A stretch of DNA of 64,000 nt from Aquimarina sediminis. GTDB lineage: Bacteria > Bacteroidota > Bacteroidia > Flavobacteriales > Flavobacteriaceae. The stretch is from positions 124,001-188,000 of the forward strand of contig NZ_POYJ01000005.1 in NCBI RefSeq assembly GCF_002895435.1. Direction: 5' to 3'. Below are positions 8,134 to 17,827 of this stretch, one piece after another. The notes below the pieces were generated by a model. It had not been told where the DNA came from and made no database searches. It worked only from the letters and a program-made list of their open reading frames with translations. Positions within the stretch are counted from its first letter, which is position 1. Each line of letters opens with the position of its first letter. Both the position numbers and the translations under genes were made by a program.

Positions 8134-11100
8134 TTAGATATTCTTATCTAACCATTTTCTGGCATTCACAAAGGCTTCAATCCATGGTGATACTTCATCA
8201 TCTTGCCTTCCTTGTGGATAGTTAGCCCAATTCCACTGAAAGATTGAACGCTCAATATGCGGCATCATAACTAAATGTCGACCTGTTTTATCAGTCATCA
8301 TAGCAGTGTTATAATTTGATCCATTAGGGTTGGCAGGATATCCTTCATATCCATATTTTGCTACAATGTTATACTGATCTTCGGATAGCGGTAGGTTAAA
8401 TTTTCCTTCTCCATGAGATATCCATACTCCAAGGGTACTTCCTGCTAAAGAAGATAACATAACAGAATTGTTTTCCTGAATTTTTACAGAAGTAAATCCA
8501 CTCTCATGCTTATGAGAGTCATTATGAACTAATTTACCATGTTGTTCGTGTTCTGGATTAATTACTTCTAATTCCATAAATAGTTGGCAACCATTACAGA
8601 TACCTACGGATAAGGTGTTTTCTCTTTTAAAGAAGTTTTTTAGCGCAGTATTTGCTTTTTCGTTATATAAAAAGGCACCAGCCCATCCTTTGGCAGAACC
8701 TAGTACATCACTGTTTGAAAAACCTCCAACGGCTCCAATAAACTGTATGTCTTCTAATGTTTCACGACCAGATATTAAATCAGTCATGTGTACATCCTTA
8801 ACATCAAAACCTGCTAAATACATAGCATTGGCCATCTCTCGCTCAGAGTTACTTCCTTTTTCACGAATTATAGCTGCTTTTGGTCTTACTTTAATAGTAT
8901 CAATTACAGGTTTTTTTCCTGTAAAATGAGAAGGAAAAGAATATTGTAATGGTTGATTGGCATAATTCTGGAATCGATCTTTTGCCAAATCATTAGCAGT
9001 TTGCTTTTGATCTAGCAGAGAAGAGGTTTTATACCATGTATTTCTTAATTCTTCGATATTGAAGTCAAAAGAATCATTTTGATTTTTGATCGTTAATAAT
9101 GATTGTTCTTTTGCCTTACCGATCTTAAAGAATTCTATATCATTATTGGATAAAATGGTTTCGATATCTGCGTCTGAAGCACTTTGAAATACAATTCCAG
9201 AGTTTTCTGAAAACAACAATTTGATAGTGTCTGATTCTCCTATTTGAGTAAGATCAAGTTCTGCTCCGAGATTAGTATCTGCAAAGCAAAGTTCTAGTAA
9301 TGTTGTAATCAAACCTCCTGAAGCGATATCGTGACCTGCAAGAATTTTATCTTCTCTAATCAAATCCTGAATCACATTAAATGTTTTCTTAAAAGTAGTT
9401 GCATCCTTAATATTAGGAGCTTGAGAACCAATTTTATTTAAGACTTGTGCAAATGATGACCCTCCTAGTTGGTGTTTATCATTAGAAAGATTAATGTAAT
9501 AAATGCTGCCTCCGTTTTTCTGTAAAACTGGCTCAACAACTTTAGTGATATCGTTACAATGGGCTGCAGCCGATATTACAACCGTTCCAGGTGCAATAAC
9601 TTCTTCATTAGGATATTTTTGTTTCATAGATAATGAATCCTTACCCGTTGGAACATTAATACCAAGATCAATAGAGAAGTCAGAAATAGCTTTTACAGCT
9701 TTATATAATCTTGCATCTTCTCCTTCATTTTTACAGGGCCACATCCAATTAGCTGATAGCGAAACAGATGTTAATCCGTCTTTTAGAGGTGCCCAAATAA
9801 TATTAGTTAGAGATTCGGCAATCGAATTTTTACTTCCCGCTTCTGGGTCGATTAAACCTGAGATAGGAGAGTGACCAATACTGGTTGCAATACCTTCTTT
9901 GCCATTATAATCCAAAGCCATTACACCACAATTGTTTAGTGGTAATTGTAAAGGACCCGTACATTGTTGTTTTGCAACTTTTCCTCCTACACAACGATCT
10001 ACTTTGTTGGTTAGCCAATCTTTACAGGCAACAGCTTCTAATTGTAATACTTGTTTCAGGTAATCCGTGAGTTTTGCGGAATCATAGGTGACCCCATTGT
10101 AGTCTCTATCAATTGTCTTATCTGTCATTATTGTTTTAGGAGAACTACCAAACATATCTTCAAGTGCTAAATCCATTGGGGTATCTCCTTTGGTTTTGGA
10201 TTGAAAAGTAAAACGGTGATCTCCTGTAACATCTCCTACCTGATAGATTGGTGAGCGCTCGCGTTCTGCGATACGTAGTAGAGTGTCAATATCCTTTTGA
10301 CCAATAACTAATCCCATTCGTTCTTGGGATTCGTTACCTATGAGTTCTTTTGCAGATAGTGTTGGATCTCCTACAGGCAAATTATCGAGGTTAATTTCCC
10401 CTCCTGTTTCTTCTACAAGCTCAGAGAGGCAATTAAGGTGTCCTCCTGCACCGTGATCATGTATAGAGACAATGGTGTTTTCTTCACTTTCTACCATCCC
10501 TCGTATTGCATTGGCTGCACGCTTTTGCATTTCAGGATTAGAACGTTGTATTGCATTTAATTCGATACCGCTACTAAATTCTCCTGTGTCTGCCGATGAT
10601 ACAGCAGCTCCACCCATACCGATTCTGTAATTTTCTCCTCCAAGGATTACAATTTTATCTCCTTTTTCTGGAGTTGCTTTAATTGCTTGCTCGGCTTTAC
10701 CATATCCTATCCCACCTGCTTGCATTATTACTTTGTCAAAACCAAGTTTGCGAGCATCTTCTTCATGTTCGAATGTAAGAACAGATCCGGTGATTAGAGG
10801 TTGACCAAATTTGTTTCCAAAATCTGATGCTCCATTAGAGGCTTTTATCAAAATATCCATAGGAGTTTGATATAGCCAATCTCGCTCGGTCATCCCTTGT
10901 TCCCAAGGACGATTATTTTCTAACCTAGAATATGAAGTCATATATACAGCAGTACCAGCAAGAGGTAAAGAACCTTTTCCTCCGGCAAGTCTGTCTCTGA
11001 TTTCTCCTCCTGATCCAGTGGCAGCACCATTAAAAGGCTCTACTGTGGTAGGGAAATTATGTGTTTCTGCTTTAAGTGAAATTACGCTGTTAAATTCAGT

Positions 11101-11805
11101 TTCCTGATAGAAATCAGGCTTATCAGCCGTTTTTGGCGCAAACTGGGTGGCTTTTGGTCCTTTGATAAAAGCGACATTATCTTTATATGCTGAAACAATA
11201 TCATTTGGATTTGTTTCAGATGTTTTTCTTATTAACTTAAAAAGAGATGTAGGTTGCTCTTCTCCATCGATAACAAATGTACCATTGAATATTTTATGGC
11301 GACAATGCTCAGAGTTTACTTGCGAAAACCCAAACACTTCAGAGTCAGTAAGTTTTCTTCCGATTTTTTTGCTAACACCTTCAAGGTATTCAATCTCTTC
11401 AGCATTAAGTGCAAGACCTTCGCTAGCATTATAAGCTGCAATATCATCAATTTCTAAGATAGGTTCTGGCTCGATATTAATGGTGTAAATATCTTGATTT
11501 AACCCGTTATACTTTTGGGAAAGCATAGGGTCAAAATCAGAATAGTCTTTTGAAACGGCTAAGAATTCTTCTATTCTAATAATTCCCTCTATACCCATAT
11601 TTTGGGTTATTTCTACTGCATTGGTACTCCAGGGAGTAATCATTGCGGCACGTGGACCAACAAAAAAAGCGTCAATAGACGCCGCAGAAATTTGAGATTG
11701 GTTGCCAAATAACCAGATCAATTTTTTTATGTTTTCAGGAGAGATTTCATTGTTTGTTTGAACTGCAAATACTTTCTCGTTTCGGTTTCCGAAGAAGTGG
11801 ATCAT
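8134..11805 (-). CDS. purL: Phosphoribosylformylglycinamidine synthase
   Basis: This 1223-residue large-type FGAM synthase converts FGAR, ATP and glutamine to FGAM in purine synthesis. Recognisable parts are the N-terminal PurS-like domain, the ATP-binding core with QVNSEHCRHKIF and KAETHNFPTTVEPFNGAATG, and a C-terminal glutaminase domain with the nucleophile in VGICNGCQLF and the histidine segment MPHIERSIFQW. Length is typical. A minus-strand TAAATTTG (-7 type) lies at 11837-11844, about 32 bp before the start. The isochorismatase-like gene follows with no gap. Confidence 0.98.
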   Translation of the reverse strand: MIHFFGNRNEKVFAVQTNNEISPENIKKLIWLFGNQSQISAASIDAFFVGPRAAMITPWSTNAVEITQNMGIEGIIRIEEFLAVSKDYSDFDPMLSQKYNGLNQDIYTINIEPEPILEIDDIAAYNASEGLALNAEEIEYLEGVSKKIGRKLTDSEVFGFSQVNSEHCRHKIFNGTFVIDGEEQPTSLFKLIRKTSETNPNDIVSAYKDNVAFIKGPKATQFAPKTADKPDFYQETEFNSVISLKAETHNFPTTVEPFNGAATGSGGEIRDRLAGGKGSLPLAGTAVYMTSYSRLENNRPWEQGMTERDWLYQTPMDILIKASNGASDFGNKFGQPLITGSVLTFEHEEDARKLGFDKVIMQAGGIGYGKAEQAIKATPEKGDKIVILGGENYRIGMGGAAVSSADTGEFSSGIELNAIQRSNPEMQKRAANAIRGMVESEENTIVSIHDHGAGGHLNCLSELVEETGGEINLDNLPVGDPTLSAKELIGNESQERMGLVIGQKDIDTLLRIAERERSPIYQVGDVTGDHRFTFQSKTKGDTPMDLALEDMFGSSPKTIMTDKTIDRDYNGVTYDSAKLTDYLKQVLQLEAVACKDWLTNKVDRCVGGKVAKQQCTGPLQLPLNNCGVMALDYNGKEGIATSIGHSPISGLIDPEAGSKNSIAESLTNIIWAPLKDGLTSVSLSANWMWPCKNEGEDARLYKAVKAISDFSIDLGINVPTGKDSLSMKQKYPNEEVIAPGTVVISAAAHCNDITKVVEPVLQKNGGSIYYINLSNDKHQLGGSSFAQVLNKIGSQAPNIKDATTFKKTFNVIQDLIREDKILAGHDIASGGLITTLLELCFADTNLGAELDLTQIGESDTIKLLFSENSGIVFQSASDADIETILSNNDIEFFKIGKAKEQSLLTIKNQNDSFDFNIEELRNTWYKTSSLLDQKQTANDLAKDRFQNYANQPLQYSFPSHFTGKKPVIDTIKVRPKAAIIREKGSNSEREMANAMYLAGFDVKDVHMTDLISGRETLEDIQFIGAVGGFSNSDVLGSAKGWAGAFLYNEKANTALKNFFKRENTLSVGICNGCQLFMELEVINPEHEQHGKLVHNDSHKHESGFTSVKIQENNSVMLSSLAGSTLGVWISHGEGKFNLPLSEDQYNIVAKYGYEGYPANPNGSNYNTAMMTDKTGRHLVMMPHIERSIFQWNWANYPQGRQDDEVSPWIEAFVNARKWLDKNI

Positions 11806-11836
11806 ACTTCGATTATTAGTGTTGTTTTATTAAGCC

Positions 11837-11844
11837 GCAAATTT
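11837..11844 (-). promoter_or_regulatory. -7 box upstream of purL
   Basis: On the minus strand the bases are TAAATTTG, an exact match to TAnnTTTG, placed about 32 bp before the purL start. No TTG is found at 19 bp, so the -33 part is weak. Confidence 0.45.
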
Positions 11845-12033
11845 ACTGTTTTATAACTAAAAATTAGCATAAAATTAGGATTGAATACTATAGTTATTCA
11901 CTGAATTTTAAACAATAATAAACAATATTAAGGATAAGAGGAGGATCCAAAACCAATTTGGTCGTATTGCAAAGACATTTTTTGGTCTTGGAAACTCAAT
12001 GTTTTTATTGTTTGTTATTACAAAAAAGGAAGA

Positions 12034-12483
12034 CTAATGTTGTATACTTACATCTGCCTGAACAATGGTATTAGAAGCGTCTAAATCTGTTTTATCTTGT
12101 AGTATTTTATCTAATTCTAAAAGATCTTCTTTTTCTAGTGCTTTAATAAGAAACTTAACTTTTTTAGACTCGTTTTTCTCAGTTTTGTACTGTATGAGTA
12201 TAGCTTTTTTATCGATAGAAAAACTTGTGATTTGATCATATTTCATAAGTTTTTTTGAGGCTATAATACCTAATTTGATCTCTAGATATTGAGAGTAGAT
12301 TTTTACTATTTTTAGGTTTCTATTCAACATTCCCATAGTTGTAAATAGAGTTCCTAGTCCTAATAATGTTCCGTTTCCTATTGAAACTAGAGCAAGTAGA
12401 CCTAATACTAGAGCTGCGACTCCCATATATAGATATTGATTAGCCATCTTTTTACTTAAATACAATTCTTTTAGTGGTTCCAT
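12034..12483 (-). CDS. Small membrane protein, paralogue of 13543-13986
   Basis: The 149-residue protein has two hydrophobic helices near residues 17-55, the segment MLNRNLKIVKIYSQYLEIKL, and a soluble part (YDQITSFSIDKKAILIQYKT, then IKALEKEDLLELDKILQDKT) that looks like a small beta-rich domain. The same layout and motifs occur in the gene at 13543-13986, so they are diverged duplicates. No family name is certain; a PH-like domain after the helices is a guess. It follows the membrane gene at 12486-12836 by 2 bp and is probably in the same operon. Confidence 0.8.
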   Translation of the reverse strand: MEPLKELYLSKKMANQYLYMGVAALVLGLLALVSIGNGTLLGLGTLFTTMGMLNRNLKIVKIYSQYLEIKLGIIASKKLMKYDQITSFSIDKKAILIQYKTEKNESKKVKFLIKALEKEDLLELDKILQDKTDLDASNTIVQADVSIQH

Positions 12484-12485
12484 GT

Positions 12486-12836
12486 TTACAGTGTTTCTAA
12501 AAATTTATCTTCCTTTATTTTATTTAATATTTTTCTAGCTCCCATTGCTCCAATCAGACCGATTGGTACAAAAACAACACTTCCGATCATAAATAAAATA
12601 CTTCCGGTTTTGGGTTTACCAGATAGAATAATCATCACACCGATACAATTGAGTATCAGACATGGTAGTGCCATCCAGAAGAGAATTAAACCTTCATTGT
12701 CACTAGAGTTCATTGTAAATAGTACGATTAATAGCTGAATGATCAACCAGACAATCATTAGAGGGTTAATTAATTTTGTTGTTGTCATTAAAAAGTTGGT
12801 GTTTTGAGGATTGTTGTTTTCGGATTCAAAATTCAT
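12486..12836 (-). CDS. Hypothetical three-helix membrane protein
   Basis: The 116-residue ORF has hydrophobic stretches at about residues 25-42, 51-72 and 79-98 and a basic C-terminus (ARKILNKIKEDKF). The family is not recognised. It is spaced 2 bp from the next gene, indicating cotranscription within a run of four small membrane-protein genes. Confidence 0.7.
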   Translation of the reverse strand: MNFESENNNPQNTNFLMTTTKLINPLMIVWLIIQLLIVLFTMNSSDNEGLILFWMALPCLILNCIGVMIILSGKPKTGSILFMIGSVVFVPIGLIGAMGARKILNKIKEDKFLETL

Positions 12837-12998
12837 ACATTAATGTAAATTGAAAAACCCTGTTTTCAGTGAAACTAAATACTGGTTGTAGTGAAATTTT
12901 TACTTATTTATTTTTGTTGGATAAAAGAAGCAAAGATGAAGACATAAAATTTGAAAGTAATACTATCGTGATAGTAATTTTTACCGGCTTATTGTCAG

Positions 12999-13466
12999 CT
13001 AGAAGAAGTGAGTGGTTAGGTCGAGAATTGCATAAATTCCACATGCCAAAAATAAAAAGATTAGTAATACACTTGTTATTTCGTAAGATTTGTGATCAAT
13101 TTCTTTTTCATATTTAGAGTGAATACCATATTGGTTATCTTCTGGATCGCTTGCTATTGTTAATAAGTAGAGAAGATAAAATACTCCAAATATAGGGACT
13201 AGAGAAATAAGAAACCACCATCCACTTTTACCTATGTCGTGCAATCTGCGAACCAAAACGGCAAGGCTTGGAATGAAAATAAAAAGTGAATAAAGACAAG
13301 AAAGTAATCCATTTCCATCTGATATGTATGTGTTAAGACGATGATCGAGTATCATTATTATTATTGTAAATAGAGTATTAAAAAGACTAAATAACCAATA
13401 TTCTTTTCGTCTAGCTCTACCTGTGAAATTTGCATATTTTCTTAACACTTCTATATACCAATCCAT
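12999..13466 (-). CDS. DUF805 family membrane protein
   Basis: The 155-residue protein has the DUF805 opening, WYIEVLRKYANFTGRARRKE followed by YW, then four predicted membrane helices and the conserved RRLHDIGKSGWWFLISLVPI. The family is inner-membrane and of unknown function. The gene lies between the two paralogous membrane genes at 12034 and 13543. Confidence 0.9.
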   Translation of the reverse strand: MDWYIEVLRKYANFTGRARRKEYWLFSLFNTLFTIIIMILDHRLNTYISDGNGLLSCLYSLFIFIPSLAVLVRRLHDIGKSGWWFLISLVPIFGVFYLLYLLTIASDPEDNQYGIHSKYEKEIDHKSYEITSVLLIFLFLACGIYAILDLTTHFF

Positions 13467-13542
13467 GTACTTTTGTTTTTAATTTTTGTAGGAATATGAT
13501 ATTCCCTATTAGCTTAATATTATTTGAATTATAGAGGAAGGG

Positions 13543-13986
13543 TTATAAAATTTGACTCGTAGCATTGAGTGTGTTGATATCTCCTAATTTGGTTTTTTCT
13601 TGTAGTACTTTGTTTAATTTCAAAAGATCTTCTTTTTCTAAAGCCTTAATACGGATTTTAATAGCTTTAGGTTCGTTACTATCCGTTTTGTAGAGTATTA
13701 TTATATTTTTGCTTACTATTGAAAAGCTTGTAATCTGTTCGTACTTGATAAGGTTTTTTGGACGTACCACACTTAATTGTACTTGTAAATATTGAGGATA
13801 AAGCTTTAGTATTTTTAAGTTTTTGTTTAATAATCCGCCTACCAATGAAAAAATTCCAATTCCGATATACATACCATTATCACGTAATGTGATTGAAATT
13901 AACCCGATAATGATAAAAACCCCTCCAGCAATGATAGGTAAACTTGTAGTTTTTTTACTTTGTTTAATTTCTGTTATGGTTTCCAT
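13543..13986 (-). CDS. Small membrane protein, paralogue of 12034-12483
   Basis: The 147-residue protein shares its plan with the gene at 12034-12483: two membrane helices, then NKNLKILKLYPQYLQVQL, YEQITSFSI, and IKALEKEDLLKLNKVLQEKT. Function is unknown. It is first in the run of four small membrane-protein genes. Confidence 0.8.
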   Translation of the reverse strand: METITEIKQSKKTTSLPIIAGGVFIIIGLISITLRDNGMYIGIGIFSLVGGLLNKNLKILKLYPQYLQVQLSVVRPKNLIKYEQITSFSIVSKNIIILYKTDSNEPKAIKIRIKALEKEDLLKLNKVLQEKTKLGDINTLNATSQIL

Positions 13987-14407
13987 TCTTAAGTGTTTTT
14001 GATAAATTATTTTCTTTGATTTTGTTTTAACAAATTCTCAATTTTAATATATTGGAGTTCAGTGATTACTTCTTGTTATCTTATGTTTAGTTATCAAACA
14101 ACATATGATATGGGGTAAATCAAAAGGCTTATTTACCTTAAAAATAATTTTGCAAGGGCGAAACTAATATTCCCATCTAGTGTTTCTAAATTAATATGGT
14201 ATGGTAAACTATTTACTTGGTGAATGGACTATAAAATGGGGGTAAAGCTAAAGTGTTTGATTTTCTTGATGGTGACTTTATACGTTTCTTATCAATAAAG
14301 GGATCAACTAGTAAAGAAAAAACCACTGTTAAGAACAGTGGTCAATGTTTGATAATTTGGTTTTTTTCTAATCCAGAAAAATATGTGGTACAAATTAAAC
14401 AACTCGG
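13987..14407. other. Intergenic region downstream of the RsmB-type gene
   Basis: No gene is recognised in this 420-bp stretch. It holds the terminator at 14322-14342 and presumably the promoter of the membrane-gene run starting at 13986; no clear TAnnTTTG box was identified. Confidence 0.6.
14322..14342 (-). terminator. Intrinsic terminator of the RsmB-type gene
   Basis: ACCACTGTT (14322-14330) and AACAGTGGT (14334-14342) form a perfect 9-bp stem with a 3-base loop. On the minus strand it is followed by a T-run from the A-tract at 14313-14321. Confidence 0.85.
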
Positions 14408-15622
14408 TTAATCAGCTTTCATTTCTAATAGAGCCATATAAAACCCATCGTATCCAGATTGATGTGAGAGTATTTTTTTATCTTTTATTAATGTAAAATT
14501 GCTTCCAATCTCTTTGGAAAGAAAGTTTTTTACCTGATCTTGATTTTCTGACGGTAAAATAGAGCAGGTTGCGTATACTAGTTTTCCTCCTGGTTTAACT
14601 ATTTTGGAGTAGCTTTCAAGTATTTCTGATTGAGTTTTTTTGATTTTATCTAGAAATTCGGGTTGCAATTTCCATTTGGCATCAGGATTTCTTCGTAGTA
14701 CACCTAGTCCACTGCATGGAGCATCTATCAATACTCGGTCAGCTTTATGATGTAGCTTTTTTATGTCTTTGGTACTCTCTATGACTCTGGTTTCGATATT
14801 ATGAGCACCATCTCTACGGGCTCTTCTTTTTAGTTCTTTGAGTTTATTACCATAAATATCCATAGCAATCACTTGTCCTTTATTTTGCATCAAAGCTGCC
14901 AGATGGAGGCTTTTTCCCCCTGCACCAGCGCATGTATCCACCACACGTTGTCCTGGTTGCACATCAAGAAAATTAGCGACTAACTGTGAAGAGGCATCTT
15001 GTACTTCGAATAACCCTTTTTTAAAGGCTTCTGTACTAAATACATTGGTTCTTTCTATAAGTTTAAGAGCATCTGGATATCCTTTTATAAATTCGGTATC
15101 TATGTTCTCATCTTCAAGTAAACTTCTTAATTTATCTCTTGTTACTTTTAGAGTATTGGCTCGAAGAACTACAGGAGCTTGCTCATTTAGAGTACTAATT
15201 TCTTTGGTCCATAGTTTTCCTAATTCCTGTTCCCCTAACTCATCCATCCAGTCAGGAATAGATTCTTTAAACTTTCTTATTTTACTTAACTCATCAAAAC
15301 GTCCTTTGATACGTCGGGTAGGAGTAGGGGCAATCTGTTTCCAGTCTGGTAGTGATATACCTCTTAGTGTAGCCCATACAGCAAATATTCGCCATAAGTT
15401 TTCTCTGGAGAAGGGTTCTTTTACTTCTGCGATTTCTGCATACAAACGTTTCCAACGTACAATCTCATATACGGTTTCTGCCACAAAACTTCGATCACGA
15501 GAACCCCATCTCTTATCGCGTTTTAATAGTTTTTGTACTACTTTATCAGCATATGCTCCTTCATTGAATATTTCGTGTAGTCCATCTATAACTGCAAAAA
15601 CAAGATTTCTATGTAAACGCAT
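14408..15622 (-). CDS. RsmB/NOP-family RNA (cytosine-5) methyltransferase
   Basis: The 404-residue protein has an N-terminal NusB-like helical domain and a C-terminal SAM-dependent methyltransferase domain. SAM-binding residues lie in DTCAGAGGKSLHLA. The two motif cysteines are in DAPCSGLGVLRRNPDAKW (motif IV) and ATCSILPSENQDQV (motif VI, catalytic). It probably methylates C5 of a cytosine in 16S rRNA, as RsmB does at C967; the exact target is inferred. It is transcribed alone, divergently from the propeller gene, and ends at the hairpin 14322-14342. Confidence 0.93.
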   Translation of the reverse strand: MRLHRNLVFAVIDGLHEIFNEGAYADKVVQKLLKRDKRWGSRDRSFVAETVYEIVRWKRLYAEIAEVKEPFSRENLWRIFAVWATLRGISLPDWKQIAPTPTRRIKGRFDELSKIRKFKESIPDWMDELGEQELGKLWTKEISTLNEQAPVVLRANTLKVTRDKLRSLLEDENIDTEFIKGYPDALKLIERTNVFSTEAFKKGLFEVQDASSQLVANFLDVQPGQRVVDTCAGAGGKSLHLAALMQNKGQVIAMDIYGNKLKELKRRARRDGAHNIETRVIESTKDIKKLHHKADRVLIDAPCSGLGVLRRNPDAKWKLQPEFLDKIKKTQSEILESYSKIVKPGGKLVYATCSILPSENQDQVKNFLSKEIGSNFTLIKDKKILSHQSGYDGFYMALLEMKAD

Positions 15623-15674
15623 TGTATTATTTTTTTAAGGTGTGCAAAGGTAGACCTTTGTAACGAAATACTAT

Positions 15675-15682
15675 TATATTTG
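15675..15682 (+). promoter_or_regulatory. -7 box of the beta-propeller gene
   Basis: TATATTTG matches TAnnTTTG exactly and lies 16 bp before the ATG at 15699, so the leader would be very short. No TTG is present at the usual 19-bp spacing. Confidence 0.5.
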
Positions 15683-15698
15683 ACTATAATTATTGATA

Positions 15699-16763
15699 AT
15701 GAGAATAATCGTTGTACTATTAGTGAGTTTGATTTTTATCTTTTCTAATATTAAAGATAAGATGGTTACACATAATTTTTCTAAGGTCGAAATTGAAACT
15801 TTGATTAAAGATTCTATAAGTATAAGAGCTTTGGATATATATAATGATTCTTTGATAGGCTTTGGTTTCAATAAAGGGTATGGATTTATAAACCTTAATA
15901 CAAGAGCTATTGATCTTACAAAGTTTAATTCTCTAAAGTCTGATAAAGAAAAAAAGAATTGGGTAGCCGAACAACGTGCTGTTTGTTTTACTGATTCATC
16001 ATTCTATAGTCTAGGAATAGGATCCCCAGCGCGACTAAGAAAGGTTAATCTTAGTAATAGGGAAGAGAGAATCGTATATAAAGAGGAGCACCCTAAAATA
16101 TTCTATGACGCAATTTCTTTTTGGAATGATTCTGAAGGGATAGCTATTGGAGATCCAACTGATAATTGTTTATCAATCATTATTACAAGAGATGGAGGGG
16201 AAACATGGAAAAAGGTTTCTTGTAATAATCTCCCTGAAGCTTTTGCGGGAGAAGCTGCATTTGCTGCTAGTAATGGAAATATTGCAATAGTAGGGGATAA
16301 GACCTGGATAATATCGGGGGGGATGAAATCGAGAGTGTATTATTCACCAAACAAAGGAAAAACATGGAACGTATATGACACTCCTATTATACATGGAAAA
16401 GAAACTACAGGAGCATATTCAATTGATTTTTATGACGAGAATAAAGGAGTGATTTTTGGAGGAGATTATACTTCGCCAGAAAGTAATGTAGCTAATAAGG
16501 CTGTGACCACTGATGGTGGTAAGACATGGCAATTAGTATCAGACGGTAATGGAGCGGGATATAAGAGTTGTGTCAGATATTTTCCTAATGGAGGAGGTAA
16601 AGAAATGATTGCCGTTGGATTTACAGGGATTTCAATCTCGAATGATTTTGGAAAGGACTGGAGAGAGATTAGTAAAGAAGGATTCTATACACTAAGGTTC
16701 ATTAGCGATAGTGTAGCCATAGCAGCCGGAAAAGGACGAGTTGCTAAATTATCTTTTAAATAA
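15699..16763 (+). CDS. Exported BNR/Ycf48-like beta-propeller protein
   Basis: The start chosen is ATG at 15699 rather than the TTG two codons earlier, giving MRIIVVLLVSLIFIF, a signal sequence. The roughly 354-residue mature protein shows repeated sialidase-type (BNR) motifs: SFWNDSEGIAIGDPT with TRDGGETWKKVS, SPNKGKTWNVYD, TTDGGKTWQLVS and SNDFGKDWREIS. These predict a propeller related to Ycf48-like proteins, often annotated as oxidoreductase without evidence. The ligand is unknown. It is a single gene ended by the hairpin overlapping its stop codon. Confidence 0.87.
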   Translation: MRIIVVLLVSLIFIFSNIKDKMVTHNFSKVEIETLIKDSISIRALDIYNDSLIGFGFNKGYGFINLNTRAIDLTKFNSLKSDKEKKNWVAEQRAVCFTDSSFYSLGIGSPARLRKVNLSNREERIVYKEEHPKIFYDAISFWNDSEGIAIGDPTDNCLSIIITRDGGETWKKVSCNNLPEAFAGEAAFAASNGNIAIVGDKTWIISGGMKSRVYYSPNKGKTWNVYDTPIIHGKETTGAYSIDFYDENKGVIFGGDYTSPESNVANKAVTTDGGKTWQLVSDGNGAGYKSCVRYFPNGGGKEMIAVGFTGISISNDFGKDWREISKEGFYTLRFISDSVAIAAGKGRVAKLSFK

Positions 16764-16795
16764 AAAATGAGAGTATAATAACCCTCATTTTTTAT
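16760..16795. terminator. Bidirectional terminator between convergent genes
   Basis: ATAAAAAATGAG (16760-16771) pairs with CTCATTTTTTAT (16784-16795). The stem overlaps the TAA stop of the propeller gene and has A- and T-runs on both sides, so it can serve both it and the Spy-like gene ending at 16807. Confidence 0.75.
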
Positions 16796-16806
16796 TTAAA
16801 AGATAA

Positions 16807-17253
16807 TTAATGTCTTTTTTTCCTTTCTTTAATTCGATCAAGCATACGTTTATGAAAATCTGCTTCAGCTTTTATTAACCTTAATATTTTTTTATTTGAT
16901 AATACCTTTTTCAAATCGGTAACCAATTTTTTTCGAGAAATAGATTTTTGTTCTTCAGCTTTTAGATATTCGTCTAAAAAATTTCCGGCACGTTTATCGG
17001 TTAAACCATCAGGACCATTATTTTCTTCTCTTAGTGCCTTCATTAATTTCCGTTCACGTTTTCTAAGTGTTTCTATAGTTTCTTCATGAGCATTATAGAT
17101 TGGCCAAAATTGTTGCGCTTCACTACTTGAAAGGTTTAATTTTTCAGTAATATATGCGACTTTAAATGCTTTTATCCTTTCTCTTGGTCCATTTTGAGCA
17201 AAAGTTGCCATGGACATAAAAACAAAGCATATCAGTGTCAGTATTTTTTTCAT
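16807..17253 (-). CDS. Spy/CpxP-like periplasmic protein
   Basis: The 148-residue protein has a signal peptide ending MATFAQ near residue 20 and an all-helical, highly charged remainder with NLSSSEAQQFWPIYNAHEET, an LTxxQ-like arrangement found in Spy/CpxP-type proteins. Such proteins chaperone or sense misfolded envelope proteins; here that role is inferred. It is the third gene of an operon with an ECF sigma factor and its probable anti-sigma factor (9 bp to the anti-sigma gene). Confidence 0.8.
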   Translation of the reverse strand: MKKILTLICFVFMSMATFAQNGPRERIKAFKVAYITEKLNLSSSEAQQFWPIYNAHEETIETLRKRERKLMKALREENNGPDGLTDKRAGNFLDEYLKAEEQKSISRKKLVTDLKKVLSNKKILRLIKAEADFHKRMLDRIKERKKRH

Positions 17254-17262
17254 GTCTTTATT

Positions 17263-17796
17263 TTATTCTACAAATATAATTTCATCTTCTAAATCTTCTT
17301 CAGATAAATAATCTAATAGCGCATCATCGTCAATTAATTCATCTTCATATGTTTCTATATAATTGGTGTCTTCTAATAACATTGCTATTTCGGTATTACT
17401 TAACTCAAGATTTCCTTCGCTAATATATGTATGAATATCCGCAACTTCAATATCGTTAAAATTTAATTCAGATTCTTTACTAATGGATATCGAGAGTATA
17501 ATTGCTATCATTGCAGCAATACCTGAAAGATATAGAATGTTTTTTCTAGTTATTAAAGAAATCAGTACCCCTTTTTCTTTGGATTCATCTTCTTTAATTT
17601 TTTGTAGTAGTTCATTCTCGAAGGTCTCAAAATAGTCTATAGGGGGTTTAAAACCAGATTCTATTTTATTAGATAACAGTTCGGTGTTTTTAGAGTCAGA
17701 AAGGATTTTTTTTGAAAGTTCACTTTCTAAACTTTCAAAATAATTCTCTGGTACTTTAAAACCTCCGTTGTTTTTATGTAAATTATCTTTTTTCAC
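17263..17796 (-). CDS. Probable single-pass anti-sigma factor
   Basis: The 177-residue protein has a cytoplasmic N-terminal part with two copies of a similar segment (GFKVPENYFESLESEL near residue 12 and GFKPPIDYFETFENEL near residue 48), one membrane helix at about 88-107, and a very acidic tail (DDDALLDYLSEEDLEDE). No named family is certain. Position between an ECF sigma gene and a Spy-like gene indicates an anti-sigma or sensor role. The internal duplication may reflect two sigma-binding modules. Confidence 0.7.
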   Translation of the reverse strand: MKKDNLHKNNGGFKVPENYFESLESELSKKILSDSKNTELLSNKIESGFKPPIDYFETFENELLQKIKEDESKEKGVLISLITRKNILYLSGIAAMIAIILSISISKESELNFNDIEVADIHTYISEGNLELSNTEIAMLLEDTNYIETYEDELIDDDALLDYLSEEDLEDEIIFVE

Positions 17797-17827
17797 TATT
17801 TATATGACTATTTATAAGTAAAAAGGT

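Noticed and set aside
12869..13117. Plus-strand 82-codon ORF overlapping the DUF805 gene
   Set aside because: It overlaps a clear coding sequence on the other strand and has no recognisable motif.
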